64,000 bases of DNA from Methanoculleus bourgensis MS2. GTDB lineage: Archaea > Halobacteriota > Methanomicrobia > Methanomicrobiales > Methanoculleaceae. The notes beneath the pieces are model-generated. The model did not search any database. It saw nothing but the letters and a program-made list of their open reading frames with translations, and had not been told where the DNA came from. Positions 25,488 to 36,554 of this stretch are shown piece by piece. How positions within the stretch are numbered: position 1 is the stretch's first letter; the number at the start of each line of letters is the position of its first letter. The position numbers were made by a program, and so were the translations under genes. The stretch spans positions 1,488,001 through 1,552,000 of the forward strand of contig NC_018227.2 in the NCBI RefSeq assembly GCF_000304355.2, written 5' to 3'.

Positions 25488-26768
25488 ATGCATACCCTGA
25501 TCTCTGCATGCCTGCGCGGGGTTCCGCCCGAGGTGGAGGCGGTCGCCCGGGAGGAGGGACTCGTCCCGCACCATGCCGCACGGGCTGTCGCCCGCGGCCG
25601 GATCGTCATTCCTGCAAACCCCGTACGGCCCCACAGGCTCTGCGCCATCGGCGAGGGGTGCAGGGTGCGGGTCAACGTGAATATCGGGACGTCGGGCGTC
25701 CGGTGCGACGAGGACCTCGAGATCGAGAAGGCGAAGGCGGCCCTCCGCGAGGGGGCGGACGCGCTGATGGACCTCTCGACCGGCGGCGATCTCGCCCGTA
25801 TCAGGCGCCGGATCCTCGCTCTCGACGCACCCGTCGGCACGGTCCCGGTCTACGAGGCGGTCCGGCGGGCCGGGAGTGCGGCTGACGTCGACGCCGACCT
25901 GCTCTTTAAGGTTATCCGGGAGCACTGCCGGCAGGGCGTTGACTTCCTGACCCTGCACTGCGGCGTGAACCTTGATGCCCTCGCATCGCTCCAGGCTGAT
26001 CCCAGAACGATGGGTGTCGTCAGCCGGGGCGGGGCCTTCCACGTGGCGATGATGGCCGCGACCGGTGAGGAAAACCCGCTCTATGCCGAGTACGACTACC
26101 TGCTCGAGATCCTCGCCGAACACGACGTGGTCATAAGCCTCGGTGACGGGATGCGCCCCGGTGCGTTCGTGGACGCCACCCATCTCGCGAAGACGACCGA
26201 GTACCTGGCACTCGGGCACCTGGCGAAGCGGGCGCTCGCCGCCGGGGTGCAGCGGATGATCGAGGGGCCGGGGCATATCCCGGCCGACCAGGTCGGCTAC
26301 AACGTCAGGATGATCAAAGAACTGACCGACGGCGCCCCACTCTACCTGCTCGGCCCGCTCGTGACCGATGTGGCGCCCGGCTACGATCACGTGGTGGCGG
26401 CGATCGGCGGCGCGCTTGCCTGCATGCACGGCGCCGACTTCCTCTGCATGGTCTCCCCGAGCGAGCACCTGGCGCTGCCTGACGTCCGCGATATCGTGGA
26501 GGGGACGAGGGTAGCGAGGATCGCCGCACACGTCGGGAGCCTCTCCCGGGCCGCCGGGAGCACCAGGAACCGCGAGATCCGGATGGCGGAGGCGCGCCGG
26601 AGCCTCGACTGGGAGAAGCAGTTTGAGGCGGCGCTCTTCCCCGGGGAGGCCCGGCGCATCCACGAACGGGACGGCGAGATCGAGACCTGCTCGATGTGCG
26701 GCGACCTCTGTGCCATAAAGACGGTCCGGGAGATCCTCCGGGTCCCGGAAGAGCGGATGGACCCGTAA
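25488..26768 (+). CDS. thiC: Phosphomethylpyrimidine synthase ThiC
   Basis: 426-residue radical-SAM enzyme that converts aminoimidazole ribotide to hydroxymethylpyrimidine phosphate for thiamine. The C-terminal cluster motif CSMCGDLC is present; ALMDLSTGGD, MRPGAFVDA and EGPGHIPADQV are strong family marks. The start is uncertain: ATG 25488 (MHTLISACLRG) fits homologues, but an in-frame ATG at 25464 is possible. The gene is divergent from the MBL gene across only ~35 bases. No THI-box riboswitch was recognised upstream. Confidence 0.93.
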   Translation: MHTLISACLRGVPPEVEAVAREEGLVPHHAARAVARGRIVIPANPVRPHRLCAIGEGCRVRVNVNIGTSGVRCDEDLEIEKAKAALREGADALMDLSTGGDLARIRRRILALDAPVGTVPVYEAVRRAGSAADVDADLLFKVIREHCRQGVDFLTLHCGVNLDALASLQADPRTMGVVSRGGAFHVAMMAATGEENPLYAEYDYLLEILAEHDVVISLGDGMRPGAFVDATHLAKTTEYLALGHLAKRALAAGVQRMIEGPGHIPADQVGYNVRMIKELTDGAPLYLLGPLVTDVAPGYDHVVAAIGGALACMHGADFLCMVSPSEHLALPDVRDIVEGTRVARIAAHVGSLSRAAGSTRNREIRMAEARRSLDWEKQFEAALFPGEARRIHERDGEIETCSMCGDLCAIKTVREILRVPEERMDP

Positions 26769-26779
26769 CCCCTGTTTTT

Positions 26780-27538
26780 TCACAGCCTTCCCGGCAGCGT
26801 CCGTGCGTGCAGCATCATAGCCGCCGCCATGAAGAGGAGGGCAAACCCTGCAAGAACGGCGATATCGACAGCGATGGGGAATGCGTTTGCTTCTCCGAGA
26901 GAGTAGCGGGCGATATCGGTGAAATAGGTCAGGGGCGAGAGAACGGCGACCAGTCTCCCCCAGACCGGCAGGCTCTCGACCGGGATGAATATGCCGGAGA
27001 TGAAGATCAGCGGGAACTTGATCAACGACGAGAGCATCATGATGTTCTGCGGAGCGTTTGCCGGCGGGACCGAGAGGAGGGTGCCGAGCGCCGAGAAGCA
27101 GACGGCGCCGAGGAGGATGCCGGCAAGGAGCACGGCGGGGTGGCCGACGGCCACACCGAGGGCAAGGGCGATCCCGACCGGGACGAGCGTGATCCCGACA
27201 CCGAAGACGAACGAGGCGAGGATATCCCCAAAGACCAGCGCCGGAACGGTGACCGGGGCGGCTGCCAGCCGCTCAAGCGTCCGTGCCTGGGCCTCCCAGG
27301 GGAAGATCACCGGCGAGACCGCCGTCGCCGTGAAGAAGAGCGTCATGGCAAGCAGGCCCGATACCAGGAACGGGAGCGACGCGAACCGGTTTCCCACCGA
27401 GAAGGCCAGGAAGAGGAAGAAGGGTATCAGGAGACCGAAGATGACGACCGGCCCTTTGACGTAGTAGATCCTGATATCCTTCTTCGCGATGACGAAGGAA
27501 CGGCGCACCTGCCCGGCGATCTCGGGAGGCCGCATCAC
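26780..27538 (-). CDS. ABC-2 type transporter permease
   Basis: 252-residue membrane protein with six predicted membrane segments and the ABC-2 family pattern (GPVVIFGLLIPFFLFLAF; later IFISGIFIPVESLPVW and LSPLTYFTDIARY). It should pair with the ATPase encoded just upstream to form an exporter; cargo unknown. Its start overlaps the end of the ATPase gene by 4 bases. Confidence 0.9.
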   Translation of the reverse strand: MMRPPEIAGQVRRSFVIAKKDIRIYYVKGPVVIFGLLIPFFLFLAFSVGNRFASLPFLVSGLLAMTLFFTATAVSPVIFPWEAQARTLERLAAAPVTVPALVFGDILASFVFGVGITLVPVGIALALGVAVGHPAVLLAGILLGAVCFSALGTLLSVPPANAPQNIMMLSSLIKFPLIFISGIFIPVESLPVWGRLVAVLSPLTYFTDIARYSLGEANAFPIAVDIAVLAGFALLFMAAAMMLHARTLPGRL

Positions 27539-28470
27539 CCGTCACCCGCCGTGATGGAGAGGAAGACCTCGTCGAGCGTGGGCGCCGGCGTATCCAGGGA
27601 GAGGATCCGCGCCCCTTCTGAGCGTGCGAACGAGACGATCGACTGGATAGCGGTATCGATATCCCCGGCCGAGACCCGGCAGCGGCCATCGGTTCCCGTA
27701 ACGCCGGCGATCCCGGGGAGCGCGGCGAGCGTTCTCGTGTCAACCCGGCGGTCGAACCCGACGAGGATCACGGCGATCCGGTCGATCGTCCTCTTCAGCC
27801 GCTCAGGCGTATCGATCGCCGCAATCCTCCCGCGCCTGATGATCCCGACCCGGTGGCAGAGCCGGTTGGCCTCATCCATGTTGTGCGTGGTCAGGAAGAT
27901 GGTCGTCCCCGCCTCGTTGAGGCGCTGGAGCATGGTGATGATCAGGTGGGTGCTCTGCACGTCAAGACCGCTGGTGGGCTCGTCGAGGAAGAGGAGCGGA
28001 GGCTCATGCAGGAGCGCCATACCGAGAATCAATCGTTGCCGCATCCCTTTGGAGTAACCATGCACCCGGTGATCCTGCCGGTCCAAAAGACCGAGTTCGG
28101 CCAGCGTCTCCGCTATCCTTCCTTCCGCCCGGGTGCGGGGAACCCCGTAGAGGTCAGCTGCAAGGAGCATGTTCTGCCGGCCCGAGAGGTCGAGATAGGC
28201 GTTGGCGGTCTCGGGGACCACCCCCATCTGTTGCTTTGCCGGCACGGGGTCACGCGCGATATCGTACCCCATGACGCGAACCAAACCCGCGTCCGGCCTG
28301 ATGATCCCGGTGAGCATCCGGACGGTCGTCGTCTTTCCGGCGCCGTTCGGCCCAAGGAAGCCGAAGATCTCCCCTCTCCGGACGTCGAAGGAGACGCGAT
28401 CGACCGCCACGGTATCGCCGAAACGTTTTGTGAGGTCCCTGACATCGATAGCGGTCGGTCCTGCGGTCAT
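27535..28470 (-). CDS. ABC transporter ATP-binding protein (ABC-2 exporter, DrrA/CcmA-like)
   Basis: 311-residue ATPase. Walker A is GPNGAGKTTT (~40-49), the signature is YSKGMRQRL, Walker B is LLFLDEPTSGLD, and the H-loop is TTHNMDEA. A C-terminal extension of ~90 residues is typical of the DrrA-like class. It is the upstream partner of the ABC-2 permease (4-base overlap), together a two-gene export system. Confidence 0.92.
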   Translation of the reverse strand: MTAGPTAIDVRDLTKRFGDTVAVDRVSFDVRRGEIFGFLGPNGAGKTTTVRMLTGIIRPDAGLVRVMGYDIARDPVPAKQQMGVVPETANAYLDLSGRQNMLLAADLYGVPRTRAEGRIAETLAELGLLDRQDHRVHGYSKGMRQRLILGMALLHEPPLLFLDEPTSGLDVQSTHLIITMLQRLNEAGTTIFLTTHNMDEANRLCHRVGIIRRGRIAAIDTPERLKRTIDRIAVILVGFDRRVDTRTLAALPGIAGVTGTDGRCRVSAGDIDTAIQSIVSFARSEGARILSLDTPAPTLDEVFLSITAGDG

Positions 28471-28506
28471 GCCCCTTCCTTCCCGGGCGGGGGCAAAAAA
28501 GTTGCG

Positions 28507-28899
28507 TCAGGCTCGTCCCGCGCCGAGGATCCGGACCGCGAGCAGGGCGGCGTTCTCGCCGTTATCCACCCCGACACAGGCTACCGGGACGCCTTTCGGC
28601 ATCTGGACGATCGAGAGGAGGGCGTCAAGCCCCATCAGTTTCCCGCTCACGGGGACACCGATCACCGGCCGCTCGGTCTTTGAAGCGACCACCCCGGGGA
28701 GGGCCGCCGAGAGTCCGGCGATCGCGATGAAGACGCGGGCGTCGCTCCCCTTCACGTACCCGTCCAGCCGCTCCGGGTCACGGTGCGCCGAGATCACCTG
28801 GTAATCGTAGGATACGCCGTGTTCCTGTAACTTCGCAAACACCTTCTCCGCGACGGCCTCGTCCGAGGCGGAACCGCAGATTACCGCGACATCAACCAT
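28507..28899 (-). CDS. purE: N5-carboxyaminoimidazole ribonucleotide mutase PurE
   Basis: 130-residue PurE, which acts in purine synthesis to form [20 protein letters not shown] and the catalytic-loop sequence SAHRDPERL are characteristic, and [11 protein letters not shown] follows. The ATG at 28899 has the strong Shine-Dalgarno GAGGGAGGT immediately upstream. The length (~130) is somewhat short for bacterial class I PurE (~160) but usual for archaeal forms. PurK is not adjacent. Confidence 0.9.
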   Translation of the reverse strand: MVDVAVICGSASDEAVAEKVFAKLQEHGVSYDYQVISAHRDPERLDGYVKGSDARVFIAIAGLSAALPGVVASKTERPVIGVPVSGKLMGLDALLSIVQMPKGVPVACVGVDNGENAALLAVRILGAGRA

Positions 28900-29037
28900 A
28901 CCTCCCTCTGGTATGCCCCTGCTCCCACATCTCTTTGTCGATATCGCACGGTGGAGAGGTTGATATGAATCCACATCCAACAACTTTTGCGATTAATAGC
29001 GTCTGTCCCCGACGAGACGACAAGGACTGATCGAGCA

Positions 29038-30629
<1,592 letters not shown>

Positions 30630-30687
30630 TGCGAAAAGAGAAGATTATCTGATTATCCGGTGAGTACTACCATAGGGAGAGATTCAA

Positions 30688-31095
30688 ATGGCGATACAAC
30701 TTGGATTTGTCGTCGCGGAGTTCAACCGTGACATCACCTACATGATGGAGATCGAGGCCCGGGAGCACGCGAATTTCCTCGGGGCCGAGGTGACCGAGAC
30801 GGTCTACGTCCCCGGCGCCTACGATATGCCGCTTGCGATCAAGAAGATGCTCAAGGCAGGAGACGTCGATGCGGTCGTCACCATCGGGTGCGTCATCGAG
30901 GGCGCCACCCAGCACGACGAGATCGTCGTCCAGCACGCCGCGAGGAAGATCATCGACCTCTCGCTCGAGTACGACAAGCCCGTCGCTCTCGGCATCTCCG
31001 GGCCGGGTATGACCCGGATGGAAGCGACCGAGCGTATCGACTACGCCAAGCGTGCCGTTGAGTCGGCAGTGAAGATGGTCCAGCGATTGGGATGA
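30688..31095 (+). CDS. ribH: 6,7-dimethyl-8-ribityllumazine synthase
   Basis: 135-residue lumazine synthase. The N-terminal GFVVAEFNRDIT, the substrate-binding VPGAYDMPLAIKKM, VVTIGCVIEGATQHDEIV and the final part with the phosphate-contact region are clear. Flavin supply matters here because F420 synthesis (cofH) uses the same pyrimidine precursor. The end overlaps the next aminotransferase gene by 4 bases. Confidence 0.95.
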   Translation: MAIQLGFVVAEFNRDITYMMEIEAREHANFLGAEVTETVYVPGAYDMPLAIKKMLKAGDVDAVVTIGCVIEGATQHDEIVVQHAARKIIDLSLEYDKPVALGISGPGMTRMEATERIDYAKRAVESAVKMVQRLG

Positions 31096-32222
31096 GAGGC
31101 TTATCGGAGAAGATTGCGGGCATTGCTCCCTCCGCGACGATCGAGATCTCGAACGCTGCAAAGCGGATGGCAAAGGAGGGGATCGATGTCATCAGCCTCT
31201 CCATCGGCGAGCCTGATTTCGATACGCCGGAGCATATCAAGGATGCCTGCATCGATGCCCTCCGCCGGGGGGAGACCCACTACGCCCCGAGCGCCGGGAT
31301 CCCGGAACTGACTGAGGCGGTTGCGGAGAAGATCACCCGCGAGAACGGGTTCCCAGCGCGGCAGGACGAGGTGATCGTCACCTGTGGGGCGAAGGATGCC
31401 ATCTACGAGGCGATGGAGGCGGTGCTGAACCCCGAGGACGAGGTGCTCCTCCTCGATCCCTCCTGGGTCTCCTACGAGCCCTGTGCCCTGATCGCGGGCG
31501 CGAAGGTCCGGCACCACGCGCTTGACCCGGAAACCTTCCAGGTCGACGACACCCTTCTATCGGCAGTCGGTCCCCGGACGAGGATGATTGTGGTCAACTC
31601 TCCGTCGAACCCCTCGGGCGCGGTGCTGAACGCGGACTCGCTCGGGCTGATCGCCGATATCTGCCGGGACCACGACCTCTTCGCGCTCTCTGACGAGATC
31701 TACGAGAAACTGGTCTACGGGAAGAAGCCGGTTTCGGTCGCCTCCCTCCCTGATATGGCGGAGCGGACGATCACCGTCAACGGGTTCTCGAAGGCCTACG
31801 CGATGACCGGGTGGCGGATCGGCTACGCGGTCGCACCCCGGCCGGTCATCAGGCAGATGGAGAAGGTGCAGCAGCACACCATATCGCACCCGACGACGTT
31901 TGCGATGTTCGGTGCGGTCGCCGCGCTCCGGGGCAGCCAGGACTGCGTTGAATCGATGCGGCGTGAGTTCGAGCGACGGCGCGACTACATTATCCCGGCG
32001 TTCTCTGATCTCGGTTACGCCACCGCACCGGCGGACGGCGCTTTCTACGCTTACGTCAACGTCGGGGGCGACGATATGGCGATCGCCCGGTCATGGCTCC
32101 ACGACGCCCACGTTGCGGTCACCCCGGGGACGGCGTTCGGCACCCCCGGCTGGCTCCGGGTCTCCTACGCGACCTCGATGGAGAACCTCGAGGAAGCGAT
32201 CGGGCGGATTGCGCGGGTATAG
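31092..32222 (+). CDS. Class I aminotransferase (aspartate aminotransferase family)
   Basis: 376-residue fold-type I PLP enzyme. The PLP Lys is Lys234 in NGFSKAYAMTGWRIGY; other marks are SIGEPDFDTP at the N-terminus, NSPSNPSGA and the carboxylate-binding Arg in GWLRVSYATS. The aspartate or aromatic substrate cannot be told from sequence. It lies in an operon with ribC and ribH (4-base overlap with ribH). Confidence 0.92.
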   Translation: MRGLSEKIAGIAPSATIEISNAAKRMAKEGIDVISLSIGEPDFDTPEHIKDACIDALRRGETHYAPSAGIPELTEAVAEKITRENGFPARQDEVIVTCGAKDAIYEAMEAVLNPEDEVLLLDPSWVSYEPCALIAGAKVRHHALDPETFQVDDTLLSAVGPRTRMIVVNSPSNPSGAVLNADSLGLIADICRDHDLFALSDEIYEKLVYGKKPVSVASLPDMAERTITVNGFSKAYAMTGWRIGYAVAPRPVIRQMEKVQQHTISHPTTFAMFGAVAALRGSQDCVESMRREFERRRDYIIPAFSDLGYATAPADGAFYAYVNVGGDDMAIARSWLHDAHVAVTPGTAFGTPGWLRVSYATSMENLEEAIGRIARV

Positions 32223-32452
32223 AATCCCTCTTTTTCTCTCAACCCCCGGACCCGGCGGGTGGCTCCAGACGGCCGGCACACAAGCCACATATAATCTGCT
32301 GTCGTATTCTCCGTTGTCCTGGAGGTATTCTCTCACCAAAATCCCTTGCTACCGGGCGAGAACGCATCTCGTGCTGCCTGTTGCTGGTCGCGCTGTTGCA
32401 CCCGCGCCGGTGGGAAACAGGGGATGGGCGAGTATACCCCGGAGGTGGGACG

Positions 32453-33193
32453 ATGAGAAGGAGTTACCTGGTGCTGCTGGTCCTGGTTTTCGGAATCGCG
32501 GTCATCTCTTCGGGCTGCACAGGAGTGATCAGCGTTCCGGTTGCCCATCCGCTGCAGATCGAGGAGGGGCCGGTAACCGGGGTATGGGAGGAGATCCTCA
32601 AGGCCGCGGATCTCCGGAACGATACGGTACAGCTGGAGACATTCGATATCCACACGGACGCCGGCGGGGAGGTCGATTCGCTGCACATCCTCTTTTCAGG
32701 GGTGCGGCACGAGAAAACGGTCTGGTACGACGCAGCGCTCACCGGGACCGACCGGGTCGTCCTCCGGCAGGAGACAAGACCGGAATCGTCCGGTTCGGGG
32801 CCGCACCCCTCCGGGGTCTTCGAGGCACTGGACACCTGCTTCCGGACCACACCCCGGGAGGACGGGACGATCACATCCGCAGATCTCCTGAACGGTGTCA
32901 ACATAGTGTTCGATAGCGAGTATATCCGGACCTTTGCATACAGCGATGGCCGCCTGCACCCCTTGCGTCTGGTCACGTTCCCCCGGGACGAGACGGTGTA
33001 TTATCTGAGTGTGTGCAACTACCCCGAGCCCACCATGAACGGAACAGGGGATCACCGTTCGGGAGGGGGAGCCACCGGGGGGGCATGCCGGGGGTGTGAG
33101 CAGCCGTGCCTGACCCTGTTCACCGAAGACCCGCTGGCAAAAGCGCCCTCGGTCGAGAGACTGCCGGAGACGGCCCCCGCCTCCGGGCAGTAG
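32453..33193 (+). CDS. Predicted lipoprotein, function unknown
   Basis: 246-residue protein with a lipoprotein-type signal: a hydrophobic N-terminal helix (SYLVLLVLVFGIAVISS) followed by the lipobox-like SSGCTG, with Cys at residue ~22. The rest is hydrophilic with beta character, and a second Cys cluster (GACRGCEQPCLTL) lies near the C-terminus. I do not recognise a domain. The start ATG at 32453 follows GGAGGTGGGACG. It converges on the TPR gene with 15 bases between the stops. Confidence 0.75.
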   Translation: MRRSYLVLLVLVFGIAVISSGCTGVISVPVAHPLQIEEGPVTGVWEEILKAADLRNDTVQLETFDIHTDAGGEVDSLHILFSGVRHEKTVWYDAALTGTDRVVLRQETRPESSGSGPHPSGVFEALDTCFRTTPREDGTITSADLLNGVNIVFDSEYIRTFAYSDGRLHPLRLVTFPRDETVYYLSVCNYPEPTMNGTGDHRSGGGATGGACRGCEQPCLTLFTEDPLAKAPSVERLPETAPASGQ

Positions 33194-33208
33194 TGCAGGA
33201 ACCCCTCC

Positions 33209-34858
33209 TCACCGCGGCAGACGCTGCAGCCTCTCGTAGTATTTGACGGCCTCGGCGGAGCGGTCGAGAGAGATGAGAGCCATCGTCATACCCCTGAGCG
33301 CGTCGGCATCGTCGGGGTTCGCGGCGAGTGCCCGGTTGTAGCATTCGAGCGCCTCCTCAGAACGTTCCATGATCACGAGAGCGTTTCCTTTCATGCTCCA
33401 GATCTCCACCTTTGCAGGGTCGGCCTCGAGCGCCCGCGCATAACAGGTGACGGCCTCGCCGTACCGCCCGAGGATGAAGAGGGCAAGACCCTTCTTGCAC
33501 CACGCGTCCGCGTTCCCGGGGTTGGCCCGGAGTTCCTGGTCATAACAGACGAGCGCCTTGTCGTAGTGCGAGAGGATCGAGAGGACGTTTGCCTTGTTGT
33601 TCCAGACCCCACGGTTCACCGGGTCGATCTCGAGCGCCCGCTCGTAGCAGACGAGCGTTTCTTCGTAGCGCTCGAGCCGGTAGAGCGCGTTTCCGTAGTT
33701 GTTCCAGGCGACGGCGTTCTCAGGCGTCGCCCGGACCACGGTCTGGTAATTCGCGACCGCCGCCTCGTAGTTCCCGAGTGCGTAGTAACTCTCGCCCCGG
33801 TAGTAGCAGGCGCCCGGGTGGTCGGCCCGGAGCCTGAGCGCCTGGTCGAAGCACTCTATCGCCTTCTCGTAGCGCTTCAGGTTGAAGAGAACGAGACCCT
33901 TCCGGTGCCAGATCTCGGGATCGATGGCGTTCTCCCTGAGCGCCCGGTCAAAGCAGATGAGCGCCAGGTCGTAGCGCTTCAGCCTCTTCAGCGCCATGGC
34001 TTTATGATACCAGATCCCGGCAAGATCAGGGTTGGTCCTGAACGCCCGGTCGTAACAGTCGATCGCCTCCTCGTAGCGCTCCAGGTTCTGGAGTGCAAGG
34101 CCCCTGTTGTACAGGGTTTCGGCGTCACCCGGGCGGACGGCGAGCGCCCGGTCGAAAGACCGTACAGCCTCCTCGTAGCGTTTCAGCGTTGCGAGCGTGC
34201 GTCCCCGCGTAGACCATGTATCGGCATGACCAGAATCGATGGCAAGCGCTTGATCGTATGAGTCGAGGGCGTCCCCGTACCGGGAGAGAAGGACCTGGAT
34301 CGTCCCCCGGGCATACCAGGCATTTGCGTTCCCGGGATCGAGCGCGATGACCCGGTCGTAGCAGTCGATCGCCGCGTCATACCGCCTATCGACGGCAAGC
34401 ACTGTTCCCCTGGCAAGCCAGGCCTCGATGCGGCCCGGCTCGATAGTGACAACCCGGTCGTAGCATGCGAGCGCGTCGGTGGTCCGCCCCATGTTTCTGA
34501 AGGCGTGCCCCCGGGTGAGCCAGGCATCCGCGCAGTCGGGTGCGAGTTTCACCGCCTGCCCACAGTACTCAGCGGCCTCCTGGTAGTGCTGAAGGCGGTA
34601 GAGCGCCTGACCCCGGGCGGCCCAGAGCCGGACACAGTCAGGATCGATCCGGATCCCCTGGTCGAAGCATTCGGCCGCCTCCCGGTAGCGACAGGCGGTG
34701 TTGAGGACGCGTCCTTTGTGGTACCAGGCAGTGGCGGCATTGGCGTTCAGTTTGAGGGCCCGGTCGTAGCACTCGATTGCGCGATCGTACTGCCCCCGCT
34801 CGCCGTATGCCCGTCCCTTCCTGCACCAGTCCTCGGCACTCTTCCAGGGAAGAACCAT
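33209..34858 (-). CDS. Large tetratricopeptide-repeat protein
   Basis: 549-residue protein consisting almost entirely of about 16 consecutive 34-residue TPR units with the pattern W-x-x-x-G-x-x-L-x-x-L-x-R-Y-x-x-A-x-x-x-[FY]-D-x-A-L. No other domain or signal peptide is seen, so it is probably a cytosolic scaffold. The start is set at ATG 34858 (MVLPWKSAEDW), where the repeats begin; the frame is open upstream, but that part has no repeat character and overlaps the RadC start region. A second, shorter TPR protein of the same style is at 54.4 kb. Confidence 0.88.
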   Translation of the reverse strand: MVLPWKSAEDWCRKGRAYGERGQYDRAIECYDRALKLNANAATAWYHKGRVLNTACRYREAAECFDQGIRIDPDCVRLWAARGQALYRLQHYQEAAEYCGQAVKLAPDCADAWLTRGHAFRNMGRTTDALACYDRVVTIEPGRIEAWLARGTVLAVDRRYDAAIDCYDRVIALDPGNANAWYARGTIQVLLSRYGDALDSYDQALAIDSGHADTWSTRGRTLATLKRYEEAVRSFDRALAVRPGDAETLYNRGLALQNLERYEEAIDCYDRAFRTNPDLAGIWYHKAMALKRLKRYDLALICFDRALRENAIDPEIWHRKGLVLFNLKRYEKAIECFDQALRLRADHPGACYYRGESYYALGNYEAAVANYQTVVRATPENAVAWNNYGNALYRLERYEETLVCYERALEIDPVNRGVWNNKANVLSILSHYDKALVCYDQELRANPGNADAWCKKGLALFILGRYGEAVTCYARALEADPAKVEIWSMKGNALVIMERSEEALECYNRALAANPDDADALRGMTMALISLDRSAEAVKYYERLQRLPR

Positions 34859-35046
34859 TTTGTGAGTGATAGTGGTCCCCCAAACAAAAGGATTTCGATA
34901 GGGGCTGGGGGAATTCCGCCGGCCGCGAGAAGAACTGCCACCTGAAGCCTCCCCGGCGGGGATATCCTCCCTGAGTTCGGGGCTGTTTGGCAACGTATAC
35001 ATGTCCCAGGGTCGAACCCGAGAACAGGAACAACCTCTCAGGCCGG

Positions 35047-35721
35047 ATGAGCATGAAGAAGATGCGCGATCTCCCGAGCCACGACCGTCCACGTGAGAAA
35101 CTGGCCTCCCGCGGAGCGGAAGCCCTCACCGATGTCGAACTGGTCGCTCTCCTCCTCGGGCGGGGCGTGAAGGGGCGGGACGTCTCGCAGATCGCCGGCG
35201 AAGTCGCACGCTACCTGAAGGATAACGGCGGGAGTCCGTCGTACAAAGAACTCCTCGCGATAGAGGGGGTCGGTTCAGCGAAGGCCTGTGAGATCATGGC
35301 CTGCTTCGAACTCGGGCGCCGCTACCTGGCAGACGACGGCGTCGCGGGGAGCCGAATCACCCGCCCCGATGACGTGCTTCCGCTGGTCAGCGAGTGGCGA
35401 GATCGGAAACAGGAGTATTTTTTGTGTATCACGCTCAACGGTGCCGGGGAGGTGATCGAGCGCCGGGTCGTCACTGTCGGGATCCTGAACCAGAGCCTCG
35501 TCCATCCCAGAGAGGTCTTTGCCGAGGCGATCACCGACCGTGCCGCATCGGTCATCCTGGTCCACAACCACCCATCGGGGACCCTGGAGCCCTCCTCCCA
35601 GGATATCGGCATCACCCGGCAGCTCGTCGAGGCCGGGTCGATCCTCGGCATCAGGGTGCTTGACCATATCATCATCACCAAAAAGAGCCACGTGAGCCTG
35701 AGAGAACTCGGGCACCTCTAG
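35047..35721 (+). CDS. radC: RadC family JAMM-domain protein
   Basis: 224-residue RadC. The N-terminal helix-hairpin-helix region (LLAIEGVGSAKACEIMACFE) is followed by the JAB/JAMM metal site VHNHPSGTLEPSSQD. RadC was once called a DNA repair protein but its true function is not settled. The family is mainly bacterial and appears in some methanogens. The start is one of several close ATGs (35047, 35053, 35062); the first is used. It is divergent from the TPR gene. Confidence 0.9.
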   Translation: MSMKKMRDLPSHDRPREKLASRGAEALTDVELVALLLGRGVKGRDVSQIAGEVARYLKDNGGSPSYKELLAIEGVGSAKACEIMACFELGRRYLADDGVAGSRITRPDDVLPLVSEWRDRKQEYFLCITLNGAGEVIERRVVTVGILNQSLVHPREVFAEAITDRAASVILVHNHPSGTLEPSSQDIGITRQLVEAGSILGIRVLDHIIITKKSHVSLRELGHL

Positions 35722-36164
35722 CCGCCGGGATTCCGGTAAATGGTTCTACTGATGCCCTTGCAGCCGGCGCCCGTGTTTGCCATGAAGACCGCCCGGGCCT
35801 TGACGGTTGGAGGGACCGGTGGTCAGATTTTAGCATTCATAGTGCCCCGGTAAGACCGGATGACCCAAACCCGGGAGGTCTTCTCCCGGGCACAGTTTTC
35901 CATCGGGTAGCACCACGTACAGTCCCCGTTACTCAGGAGCGGGGAGGAGCGCACGCTCGGCCGGCAGGGAGGGGGAGACCCCATACACGCTAACGTTTGG
36001 TATGGAGATTCACGGGAATGACGCTCGATTCAGTAGATGAGGGGCGGTTTTGGGCATTACTGCTTAGTCTGCGGTCAATAGCCCACCTCCTCGAGAAACT
36101 GTCTTGATCCCGGTCAGGGAGCATACGGTGAGAGCCCGACCGGTTCGCACCAGAAGTTCATCGT

Positions 36165-36310
36165 GCCCGGGCAGGGTTTTCCCCGGGTATCGCCACACAC
36201 TGCCCCCGCCCCCTGAGGGGCGGGGGAGGAGGCCGGAGGCCGGGCGGGGTGGGGGCTACGAGGAGGGATCTACGAGTTCCGCCGCCTGTGGGGAGGGGGC
36301 TCGCCCCATA
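36165..36310 (+). repeat. Dispersed repeat R1, left half
   Basis: CCCGGGCAGGGTTTTCCCCG begins the copy near 36167 and is followed by TATCGCCACACACTGCCCCC near 36188, then GCCCCCTGAGGGGCGGGGGA and GGAGGCCGGAGGCCGGG. It ends in GGAGGGGGCTCGCCCC, beyond which unrelated sequence begins. It is nearly identical over this stretch to the copies at 3.8 and 16.0 kb. Confidence 0.75.
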
Positions 36311-36554
36311 GGCGTTAACTTACCAGCTGGGTGGAATGCATTCTCGGTGATACCGGCAAGTACCAGGCAATCGGCGAGTTCTCATCTATGCCCCAAGGCA
36401 ATCCGTTTCCCATGAGATTTCCATGATCCCTATCGTTTGAAGCGCAGAAGGACTATTGCCGCACACCACCGGAATTGTGTGGCTGATATCTCGTCAAATC
36501 AGCCACATTTCACCGAATAGGATATTATCCGCTCGAATTCTCATGGCTAAAGTT

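Noticed and set aside
25420-25490. THI-box (TPP) riboswitch before thiC
   Set aside because: Only ~35 bases separate the divergent starts and no conserved CUGAGA-type motif is present.
25218-26783. 521-residue open frame on the minus strand
   Set aside because: It is the antisense shadow of thiC; its residues are Arg/Asp/Pro-rich without any domain, and thiC is certain.
26696-28057. 453-residue open frame on the plus strand
   Set aside because: Antisense of the ABC-2 permease and ATPase; composition (Glu/Arg/Asp repeats) is typical of a high-GC shadow.
36104-36415. 103-residue open frame in the repeat region
   Set aside because: Made of repeat R1 sequence; the same words read in other frames in the other copies, so it is not protein coding.
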